Made by a program: the position numbers and the translations under genes
Source: Clostridia bacterium
Lineage (GTDB): Bacteria > Bacillota > Clostridia > Oscillospirales > Acutalibacteraceae
DNA length: 6,097 nucleotides
Reading direction: 5' to 3'
Assembly: GCA_900752115.1 (NCBI GenBank)
Contig: CAADUC010000026.1
Coordinates: 1-6,097 of the forward strand
Notes under the pieces: generated by a model
Told to the model about the DNA's origin: nothing
Database searches by the model: none
What the model saw: only the letters and a program-made list of their open reading frames with translations
Part shown: positions 1-5,073 of the stretch, one piece after another
Numbering within the stretch: position 1 is the first letter of the stretch
How the letters are laid out: every line of letters begins with the position of its first letter

Positions 1-726
1 GATTTGGACTACTATGTGCTGGCGCTTGCGGCCATCGCGCGGGAACTGAATATCCGAAAAATGACCTGCGGCAAAATCAGAATTGCGGCAGGTCTTCCTC
101 TTACTTGGGTCAGTGGTCAGCGGGACGAGTTCAGGGATTATCTCTTGCAGAACAAAGCCGTAGACTTCTCGTTCCGAAATGTCTCCTACCATGTGGAGAT
201 CGTGGGCGTGGATGTGTTCCCACAGGGCTTTGCGGCGGTGGCAGACCGGCTTTCTGACTTTCGGGGCGTAAACATGATCTGCGATATCGGAAACGGTACG
301 ATGAACATCATGTTCATCAATGACAAGAAGCCTGTCTCCGGGAATATGTTTACGGAGAAATACGGTACACACCAGTGCTTGCTGGCCGTGCGGGAAAATG
401 TCATGCGTGCGCATCACACCACCGTGGACGAGGCGATTATCAACAGGGTGTTCCGTTTCGGTACGGCAGATATCAAGGAGGATTATCTGAAAACCATTAC
501 CGACACGGCCACCGATTATGTGGAGGGCATTTTTCAGAGACTTCGTGAGCACGAGTACAACCCGGAGCTGATGAGGCTGTATGTTCTCGGCGGCGGCAGC
601 TGCCTGATCCGCAACTTCGGTGTGTACGATGCTTCCCGTGTGACCATCAACGATGACATCTGCGCCACGGCGAAGGGGTATGAATATCTCGCAGAGCTGA
701 ATGCCCGCAAAGGCATTTCACGATGA
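1..726 (+). CDS. parM: ParM/StbA-like actin-type segregation ATPase, 5' partial
   Basis: The reading frame is open from the first base, so the N-terminus lies upstream. The TTG at 4 is probably not a real start. Counting from that TTG, 240 residues are visible; ParM relatives are usually about 320-350, so roughly 80-100 residues, including the first phosphate loop, are missing. The visible part has the phosphate-2 loop of the actin fold (DIGNGT, residues 94-99) and the adenosine-binding glycine motif VLGGGSCLIRNF (194-205) followed by a typical C-terminal helix. Family knowledge: ParM polymerises with ATP into filaments that push plasmid copies apart, attached through the DNA-binding adaptor ParR. 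The TGA stop shares ATGA with the next gene, which fits a parM-parR pair. In an ICE it would stabilise the excised circle. The actin-like family is confident; the segregation role is inferred from family and context. Confidence 0.85.
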   Translation, partial: DLDYYVLALAAIARELNIRKMTCGKIRIAAGLPLTWVSGQRDEFRDYLLQNKAVDFSFRNVSYHVEIVGVDVFPQGFAAVADRLSDFRGVNMICDIGNGTMNIMFINDKKPVSGNMFTEKYGTHQCLLAVRENVMRAHHTTVDEAIINRVFRFGTADIKEDYLKTITDTATDYVEGIFQRLREHEYNPELMRLYVLGGGSCLIRNFGVYDASRVTINDDICATAKGYEYLAELNARKGISR

Positions 727-1001
727 GTTACAAGAGAATCAGTGTGCGTTTCAACATGGATGTAGATGCCGAGCGAAAAGCTTGGGAGATCATCCACGAA
801 AAAGAAAATGGACTTGTCGGCAAAGAGGTTATCAACGCGATCAATACTTCAAGCGAGCTTTCCGGCTTGGAAAAGATGATCAGAAAAGTCGTTTCTGAAG
901 AATTGAAGAAAGCCATGTTTATTCCCTCTGAACCAGCTGCCCGTAGTTCCGACACAGAAGAATCTGAAAACGAGATACTGGATTTTCTTGAAACCTTTTA
1001 A
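723..1001 (+). CDS. Small ParR-like adaptor protein (probable partner of ParM)
   Basis: This encodes 92 residues starting at the ATG at 723, which overlaps the upstream stop by four bases (ATGA); an AAAGG at 709-713 supplies the ribosome binding site. The N-terminus (SYKRISVRFNMD, residues 2-13) looks like the beta strand that opens a ribbon-helix-helix fold, followed by two helices up to about residue 45. A second helical part (48-65) follows, then a Ser/Glu-rich acidic tail ending in an amphipathic EILDFLETF (84-92). ParR proteins combine an RHH DNA-binding part with a C-terminal segment that binds the ParM filament end, and the position directly behind a ParM-like gene supports that role. 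No sequence motif proves ParR; it could be another RHH regulator of the element. Confidence 0.6.
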   Translation: MSYKRISVRFNMDVDAERKAWEIIHEKENGLVGKEVINAINTSSELSGLEKMIRKVVSEELKKAMFIPSEPAARSSDTEESENEILDFLETF

Positions 1002-1026
1002 TGGCGCCAATTTGGAGCCATTTTTT
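1000..1026 (+). terminator. Probable rho-independent terminator/attenuator after the parMR pair
   Basis: It begins inside the TAA stop of the ParR-like gene. The arms AATGGC (1000-1005) and GCCATT (1017-1022) pair perfectly. After one G/A mismatch the inner CCA/TGG continues the stem, and six T residues (1021-1026) follow. It would separate the segregation genes from the mobilization genes. The mismatch and short inner stem make it moderately weak, and the downstream dyad can compete with it for pairing. Confidence 0.5.
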
Positions 1027-1042
1027 CTTGCCCAAACAATCG

Positions 1043-1063
1043 GTGGCTCCAAAATGGAGCCAC
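1043..1063. repeat. Perfect inverted repeat related to the upstream hairpin
   Basis: The arms GTGGCTCCA (1043-1051) and TGGAGCCAC (1055-1063) are perfect 9-base complements around AAA. The same TGGAGCCA word occurs in the upstream hairpin (1013-1020). The dyad centres (1011 and 1053) are 42 bp apart, about four helical turns. No T run follows, so on its own this is not a terminator. It lies just ahead of the ribosome binding site of the next gene. Possible roles are an anti-terminator element, an operator, or a centromere-like site for the ParR-like protein; the sequence does not decide between them. Confidence 0.6.
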
Positions 1064-1071
1064 ATTGGAAT

Positions 1072-1078
1072 GGAGGTG
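1072..1078 (+). promoter_or_regulatory. Strong ribosome binding site for the amber-interrupted gene
   Basis: GGAGGTG sits 8 bases before the ATG at 1087, near-ideal for a Firmicutes host. It fixes the start of the small gene and shows that translation should start there even though an amber codon follows 23 codons later. Confidence 0.75.
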
Positions 1079-1086
1079 AAAACGAT

Positions 1087-1392
1087 ATGGAAAACGAAAA
1101 GCGCGCATTATCCTGGCGGGAGTTCGTGGAGTCCGGCTTTGACGGTCGTGAATATTAGTTCCCTGATTTTGAGGGGACTTTTGCAGCAACGATCGCCTGT
1201 AAACGCTGGGATAGGAACAAAAACCTGTTGGCATATCTTGATTTCGATGACGGAAGAAAGATCATGACATCAGCATGGAGCGAAAAGAACTATTTGGGTT
1301 TGGCTGATATTCCTCTTAATACCCGTGTAAGTGTTTCGTTCCAATTCTCTGCAAAGGGCGTTTCGTACCTCAGAAGTGTCGAAGTAATTTGA
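1087..1392 (+). pseudogene. Small unrecognised protein gene interrupted by an in-frame TAG at codon 24
   Basis: From the ATG at 1087 the frame reads 23 codons, beginning MENEKRALSWREFVESGF, then TAG at 1156-1158, then 77 more sense codons in the same frame to a TGA at 1390-1392. Both parts look like protein: the second part (starting FPDFEGTFAA) has alternating strand-like hydrophobic patterns and charged turns such as AYLDFDDGRKIM and ADIPLNTRVSV, resembling a small beta-rich domain. The simplest reading is a once intact gene of about 101 codons in which a TAT or TAC (Tyr) became TAG. No complete neighbouring gene ends in TAG. Weak internal starts (TTG 1228, ATG 1264) could give short products but lack good ribosome binding sites. 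It lies between parMR and oriT/mobC. Function is unknown. Alternatives are amber readthrough, a functional 23-residue leader peptide, or a sequencing error. Confidence 0.65.
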
Positions 1393-1396
1393 ATCG

Positions 1397-1479
1397 TGGG
1401 GTTGGTGGCATTGTCTTAACAAGCAACGAATCTGTCCGTACAGATTCCGCTTGTCTGGGGCAATGCCCCTGAAACCCCA
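1397..1479 (+). other. oriT: Candidate origin of transfer (oriT): nested inverted repeats before mobC
   Basis: This noncoding stretch between the interrupted gene and mobC is dense in symmetry. An outer repeat pairs TGGGGTT and GGCATTG (1397-1403, 1407-1413) with CAATGCC and AACCCCA (1461-1467, 1473-1479). It encloses a hairpin with GAATCTGT (1428-1435) against ACAGATTC (1440-1447), extended by ACAAGC (1419-1424) against GCTTGT (1449-1454). A short dyad GGGGCA-A-TGCCCC lies at 1457-1469, and TTGTCT is repeated at 1411 and 1451. Inverted repeats next to the accessory and relaxase genes are the normal setting of oriT in MobP systems. The nic site cannot be placed from sequence alone; the stretch just 3' of the main hairpin (about 1449-1470) is the likeliest area by analogy. 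MobC bound here may also repress its own operon. Confidence 0.6.
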
Positions 1480-1492
1480 ACGGAAAGGATGA

Positions 1493-1822
1493 GTGTTTTT
1501 GAGAAAAAGAAATTGTAGAGTGGAGGTTTGCTTCACAAAGGATGAACTGTCCGTGCTTTCCAGGAAAGCCAAGAAAGCAGGGCTGTCCATCGGCGGCTTT
1601 GTTCGCCGCAGCGTAGCCGATAAGGAAATTAAGGAAGCGCCGCCTGCGGATATCCCCATGCTGCTTCGGGCCATGCGGCAGGCGGGGTACAATCTGGATC
1701 AGACCTTGAAGAGATTCAACACCACCAATGTGCCGGATATGCCCCAGTTCAGAAAGGACTTGGAGGGAATCAGAGCCGCCACGAAAATGGTATCTGATGC
1801 GTACACCTCCGATTATCAGTAA
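1493..1822 (+). CDS. mobC: MobC-like relaxosome accessory protein
   Basis: This encodes about 109 residues if started at the GTG at 1493; a TTG at 1499 (giving MRKRN...) is equally plausible and gives a more usual N-terminus, with GGAAAGGATG (1482-1491) serving as ribosome binding site for either. The N-terminal third (about 8-42, RVEVCFTKDEL then KAKKAGLSIGGFVRRS) fits a ribbon-helix-helix DNA-binding fold. The part at 57-77 (LLRAMRQAGYNLDQTLKRFN) matches the MobC signature, where G-N-L-Q and the final N are conserved. MobC/PcfF-type proteins bind oriT, help open the DNA and recruit the relaxase. The gene follows the candidate oriT directly, and its TAA overlaps the relaxase ATG by one base (TAATG), so the two are probably translated together. 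Confidence 0.85.
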   Translation: MFLRKRNCRVEVCFTKDELSVLSRKAKKAGLSIGGFVRRSVADKEIKEAPPADIPMLLRAMRQAGYNLDQTLKRFNTTNVPDMPQFRKDLEGIRAATKMVSDAYTSDYQ

Positions 1823-3243
1823 TGGCGGTTACATCAATCTGGCCCATAAAAGGACGGGTGGACAAGGTCATCAATTACGCCCGCAATCCAGAGAAAACGC
1901 ATGACAAGGAAAGGCTCTCGGGGCTTCATGAAATCGAAGGTGTGGTGGAATATGCTGCCGACGAGATGAAAACCGAGAAAAGAGCCTATGTCACCTGCCT
2001 CAATCTCCACAGCGAAGAAACGGCGGCGCAGGAGTTCATGGAGACAAAGCGGCTGATGCATAATGAGGGCGGCAGGTCCTGCTATCACGGTTATCAGTCC
2101 TTTAAGGCAGATGAAGTGGACGCAGATACGGCACACAGAATTGGAGTCGCCCTTGCCAGAGAGCTGTGGGGCGACCGTTTTCAGGTCGTGATCGCTACCC
2201 ACTGCAACACCGGGCATTATCACAATCACTTTGTCATAAACTCCGTTTCCGATGTGGACGGTAAGAAGTTCTATAACTCACCGGCGGATTACAGACGGAT
2301 GCGGGAGGTCTCCGACCGGCTGTGCCGGGAAGCCAAGATTTCCGTGATAGAGTATCCTGCCGACCGCAGAGTCAATTATGGGGAATGGCTGGCCGAAAAG
2401 AACGGCAAGCCGACCATGCGCAGTAGGATACGCGAGGATATTGACAGGGCGATCCTCGCCTCAACTACGGAGCGTGAGTTCCTGCGCATGATGAAGGAAA
2501 TGGGCTATGAGGTGATTACCAAAACACCGAAGGGCTCGCCGCGAGTCCACCCCATTATAAGAATCGTGGACGGCGGGAAGAACTTCCGCTTGGATAAGCT
2601 GGGTGAATACTACGAGCTGGATTCTATCAAGCAGCGGATTCAGAACAACTACCGCCGCAAGACACCGTTCCCCGAGGTTACAGAGGACACGAAAGCGCCC
2701 TATTACCAATACAAGGAGAAAGCGAAGAAGGTCTCCGGCCTTTACGCCCTGTACCTATATTACTGTTATGAGCTTCATATCATCGTGCATAAGCCGGCAT
2801 CTGTAAAAAAGGTGTCGGCTTTTTTGCGTGAGGATGTGACGAAGCTCGACAGATACATTGCTCAGGCGGATTTCCTTGCCAAAACAGGAATTGAAACTGT
2901 GGAGGCCCTTTCTGGCTATAAAGCCGAAAAGGAAAAGCAGGTGGAAGCTTTGACGCAGCAGCGCACGGGACTGAAAAATGAATTGAAGCGGTACCTAAGA
3001 AAAGAAGATTTCCAAAGTGCCGAAGCAACAAGAGCCCAGATCGCGGAGTTGACCACAGAGCTGAAAACCTGCCGGAAGGAAATCACGCTGTGCTCCGACA
3101 TTGCTGATCGGTCGGAACAGGTTCGTAAGAATCTTGAGCAAATCGAGCAGCAGAAAATCGAACGAAAGGAGAGAACGGAAAATGAGTTACTCGTCAGGAG
3201 AAGCAGCCGAGCAGGTCGTGAGGATGACGCTCAACGGCGTTGA
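1822..3243 (+). CDS. MobP-type relaxase/mobilization nuclease (PF03432-like)
   Basis: This 473-residue protein would nick one strand at oriT and stay covalently bound to the 5' end through a tyrosine, piloting the strand into the recipient. The N-terminus (TSIWPIKGRVDKVINYARNP) has the usual opening of Firmicutes relaxases, with Y19 the candidate nucleophile. HGYQSFKADEV (89-99) is the conserved middle motif. The metal-binding 3-His motif is intact in THCNTGHYHNHFVIN (126-140: H127, H132, H134). The nuclease part ends near residue 180. The rest is helical, with an Arg/Lys/Glu-rich coiled coil at about 365-455. The ATG at 1822 follows the mobC stop directly. The last 62 bases overlap the PcfB-like gene, so the extreme C-terminus (LLVRRSSRAGR...) is constrained by another frame. 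In pCF10 terms it corresponds to PcfG. Confidence 0.93.
   Translation: MAVTSIWPIKGRVDKVINYARNPEKTHDKERLSGLHEIEGVVEYAADEMKTEKRAYVTCLNLHSEETAAQEFMETKRLMHNEGGRSCYHGYQSFKADEVDADTAHRIGVALARELWGDRFQVVIATHCNTGHYHNHFVINSVSDVDGKKFYNSPADYRRMREVSDRLCREAKISVIEYPADRRVNYGEWLAEKNGKPTMRSRIREDIDRAILASTTEREFLRMMKEMGYEVITKTPKGSPRVHPIIRIVDGGKNFRLDKLGEYYELDSIKQRIQNNYRRKTPFPEVTEDTKAPYYQYKEKAKKVSGLYALYLYYCYELHIIVHKPASVKKVSAFLREDVTKLDRYIAQADFLAKTGIETVEALSGYKAEKEKQVEALTQQRTGLKNELKRYLRKEDFQSAEATRAQIAELTTELKTCRKEITLCSDIADRSEQVRKNLEQIEQQKIERKERTENELLVRRSSRAGREDDAQRR
2791..2825 (+). terminator. Terminator-like hairpin inside the relaxase gene
   Basis: AAGCCGGCA (2791-2799) pairs with TGTCGGCTT (2813-2821) over nine positions with one G-U wobble, around a 13-base loop, and the 3' arm runs into six T residues (2820-2825). 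It is shaped like a rho-independent terminator on the coding strand, but it lies in a translated region (around residues 324-335 of the relaxase) and the loop is large. Ribosomes would normally mask it. It may attenuate downstream genes when translation is poor, or be incidental. Confidence 0.3.
3165..3171 (+). promoter_or_regulatory. Ribosome binding site deciding the PcfB start
   Basis: AAAGGAG lies 10 bases before the ATG at 3182, inside the relaxase gene. The frame is open further upstream to 3101, but the extra residues do not resemble the family and have no such site. This favours the start at 3182. Confidence 0.65.
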
Positions 3244-3964
3244 GGTGGCTGCAAAAATCAGCGGGAAGGCCGCTGAGCGTTTGGCGGTGCTGCTTTATGC
3301 GGTGCTGAAGGACCAGAAAAAGACGCGCGGGAAAACACGGCTCAACAGTATGCTCCGCAGCGGAAAGGAACTCAAGGTCTTTGCCATTGGCGACAGAGAC
3401 CTTGAAAAGTTCTGCCGTGAGGCAAAGAAGTACGGCATCCTGTATTGCGTTTTGAAGGACAAAACGGCGAACGACGGCCACACCGATGTGTTTGTCCGCG
3501 CAGAGGACGCCAGCAAGATCAACCGCATTTTTGACCGCTTCGGCATTGCTACCGCAGATATCGGCTCGGCGCGTACCGAAATCGTCAAGGCAAAGGAGGA
3601 ACAGAAGAACGCGGACATTCCTGTTCCCGACCGCAACACCACGGAAAAGGACAAGGAGGAAGCATTCCTGGATGCGCTTCTTGCCCCTGCGCCCAATAAG
3701 GAGGAGGCGCAAACGCAAAACCCCACGCAAGGCCCGGCTGCGAAATCCCGTCCGTCAGAGCCTACATCAAATCAGCGCGAGAAAACCGTCAGGGGTATCT
3801 CTGATCCAACGGAACGCTCCCGCCCATCTGTCCGGCAGGAAATGAAGGAGATCCGGGAGGAGCAGAGACAGAGGACGAGCTCCGCGCAGAAAACCAAGGA
3901 CGAACCCAACAGAACCTCTGAGCACAGGCCCGTGCCGAAAAAGAAAAAAGACAAGGAGAGATGA
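3182..3964 (+). CDS. PcfB-like conjugation accessory protein (DUF3801)
   Basis: From the ATG at 3182 this is a 260-residue protein. The first 140 residues match the PcfB/DUF3801 family: an opening SSGEAAEQVVRMTLNGVEVA (4-23), an Arg/Lys-rich middle with SGKELKVFAIGDRDLEKF (60-77), and KKYGILYCVLKD (82-93) leading to FVRAEDASKINRIFDRFGI (104-122). Residues 140-260 are low-complexity and rich in Glu, Lys, Arg, Pro and Gln, ending in KKKKDKER; this tail is probably disordered. In pCF10 PcfB binds the coupling protein PcfC and helps bring the relaxosome to the membrane; its presence between a relaxase and a coupling protein fits the same role. It overlaps the relaxase by 62 bases, and its TGA overlaps the upstream ATG of the next gene as ATGA (3961-3964). 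Confidence 0.8.
   Translation: MSYSSGEAAEQVVRMTLNGVEVAAKISGKAAERLAVLLYAVLKDQKKTRGKTRLNSMLRSGKELKVFAIGDRDLEKFCREAKKYGILYCVLKDKTANDGHTDVFVRAEDASKINRIFDRFGIATADIGSARTEIVKAKEEQKNADIPVPDRNTTEKDKEEAFLDALLAPAPNKEEAQTQNPTQGPAAKSRPSEPTSNQREKTVRGISDPTERSRPSVRQEMKEIREEQRQRTSSAQKTKDEPNRTSEHRPVPKKKKDKER
3953..3958 (+). promoter_or_regulatory. Ribosome binding site favouring the second ATG of the ArdC-like gene
   Basis: AAGGAG ends 2 bases before the ATG at 3961 but 8 bases before the in-frame ATG at 3967. The normal spacing points to 3967 as the real start, which shortens the protein by two residues (M-T). Confidence 0.6.
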
Positions 3965-3966
3965 CC

Positions 3967-4866
3967 ATGGCAAACTATGATGATATTTTCAATGCCTCCG
4001 CGCAGGAGGGTACGGAGGATAAGAGCTTCGTTTCCTTCAACAAGGAGGAGTGGGCTGCACAGAAGAAGCAGGAGCGTGAGAGCGCTTTTGCCATGATTGA
4101 TGAGACTGCGCAGCGCATGGCAAATGACGGCGGCCTCTTCCAGTCCTATTTGGATGTGCAGGCACGATTCGACCGCTACTCTGTGGGCAATGCGGTTCTG
4201 ATTACCGCCCAGAAAGCCGACGCCACCCAGCTTTCGGATTTTAAGGGCTGGAAGAATAACGGCGTGTTCATCAAAAAGGGCGAAAGCGGAATCGTATTGC
4301 TGGAGCCCGGCGAGGAATACACCAAGGAGGACGGCACCGTGGGTGTCAGCTACAACTCCAAAAAGGTGTTCGACATTTCCCAGACGACCGCAAAGGCCAA
4401 GGACCGCCCCGCAATGAAGCGGGACGAGCGGCTGCTTCTGAAAGCCATCATCCACAATGCACCTTGCCCCATCGAGATCAGCCAAAAGCTGCCGGAGAAC
4501 ATCAACGCGGTATATCGTCCCGACGACAAGAAAATCTATGTTAGACCTGGGCTGGAGGCCGGTGACATTTTTCGCGGCATTTCTCAGGAGCTTGCTCACG
4601 CGCATCTGGATAGCGGTGCGTATAAGCGCAGCGACCATGCCTTTACCGCCTACTGCGTGTCGTATGTGCTCTGCAGCCGGTACAATGTGCCGAAGGATAT
4701 GTTCCGATTTGACAGACTTCCCGAAGGCTTCTCTACCATGGATGCCCGCAGTGTGAGAAACGAGCTGTCCAAGATCAGAGATGTGGCCAATGAGATCTCG
4801 TCCGACATGGTGAAGGTGCTGGACAAGAGCATGAAGCCCAAGGAACGCAGGGATGAAGCGAGATAA
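3967..4866 (+). CDS. ArdC/LtrC-like ssDNA-binding protein with degenerate zincin-like domain
   Basis: This 299-residue protein (301 if the ATG at 3961 is used) has an N-terminal segment that looks like the ArdC ssDNA-binding domain: RFDRYSVGNAVLITAQKADA (67-86), then FKGWKNNGVFIKKGESGIVLLEP (92-114), with the W..G..VKKGE pattern of that family. The C-terminal half resembles a compact ImmA/IrrE-type metallopeptidase fold, with IYVRPGLEAGDIFRGISQELAHAH (190-213). The expected HExxH appears as QELAH (207-211), so the first zinc-binding His is missing; E208, H211 and H213 remain, and peptidase activity is doubtful. ArdC proteins protect incoming ssDNA from restriction, and LtrC-like proteins are common in Gram-positive transfer operons; a role in handling or protecting transferred ssDNA is inferred. 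The gene sits between PcfB and the coupling protein and is probably co-transcribed with them. Confidence 0.75.
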   Translation: MANYDDIFNASAQEGTEDKSFVSFNKEEWAAQKKQERESAFAMIDETAQRMANDGGLFQSYLDVQARFDRYSVGNAVLITAQKADATQLSDFKGWKNNGVFIKKGESGIVLLEPGEEYTKEDGTVGVSYNSKKVFDISQTTAKAKDRPAMKRDERLLLKAIIHNAPCPIEISQKLPENINAVYRPDDKKIYVRPGLEAGDIFRGISQELAHAHLDSGAYKRSDHAFTAYCVSYVLCSRYNVPKDMFRFDRLPEGFSTMDARSVRNELSKIRDVANEISSDMVKVLDKSMKPKERRDEAR

Positions 4867-4881
4867 GGAGGTGCCCCCAAT

Positions 4882-5073
4882 ATGGCTGAGGAAAAGAAAG
4901 TCGTCACGCTGGACGATTTTGAGCAGCGTCTGATGGTCAGCGGACTGATGGATTTTCGGAACGATCTTCTCCGGGACGAAAAGCCCACAGAAGACATTAA
5001 CGATTTGATCCTGAAGGTCATTGATGCCCCAACAAAGAAAGAGAAACGGAGAGCCGACCGTGAGGCAAGATAA
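4882..5073 (+). CDS. Small unrecognised protein between the ArdC-like gene and the coupling protein
   Basis: This encodes 63 residues with a strong GGAGGTG (4867-4873, nine bases ahead of the ATG at 4882), starting 15 bases after the previous stop, so it is very likely real. It is charged and mostly helical, with VVTLDDFEQRLMVSG (7-21) and DINDLILKVIDAP (38-50) as amphipathic stretches and a basic end KKEKRRADREAR (52-63). There is no membrane segment, signal peptide or cysteine. I do not recognise the family. Its last 14 bases overlap the start of the coupling-protein gene, so it may help couple translation or be a small partner of that protein or of the relaxosome; this is inference only. 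Confidence 0.7.
   Translation: MAEEKKVVTLDDFEQRLMVSGLMDFRNDLLRDEKPTEDINDLILKVIDAPTKKEKRRADREAR

Noticed and set aside
1001..1267. Plus-strand frame of 88 codons starting at the TAATG after the ParR-like gene, with repeated APxWSH peptide words
   Set aside because: The repeated peptide words come from the two DNA dyads, there is no ribosome binding site of its own, and it runs out of frame through the better supported gene starting at 1087.
1489..1518. Nine-codon frame (MSVFEKKKL) starting at the ATG just before mobC, a possible leader peptide ending in TAG
   Set aside because: The purine-rich site abuts the ATG with no spacing, and the mobC frame explains the same bases better.
1270..1692. 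Minus-strand frame of 140 codons covering the oriT candidate and half of mobC
   Set aside because: It is antisense to a recognisable MobC protein and shows no domain or ribosome binding site.
3101..3181. N-terminal extension of the PcfB-like protein by 27 residues
   Set aside because: The extra residues are Arg/Ser-rich frame-shifted relaxase coding and lack the family pattern, whereas the ATG at 3182 has a proper ribosome binding site.
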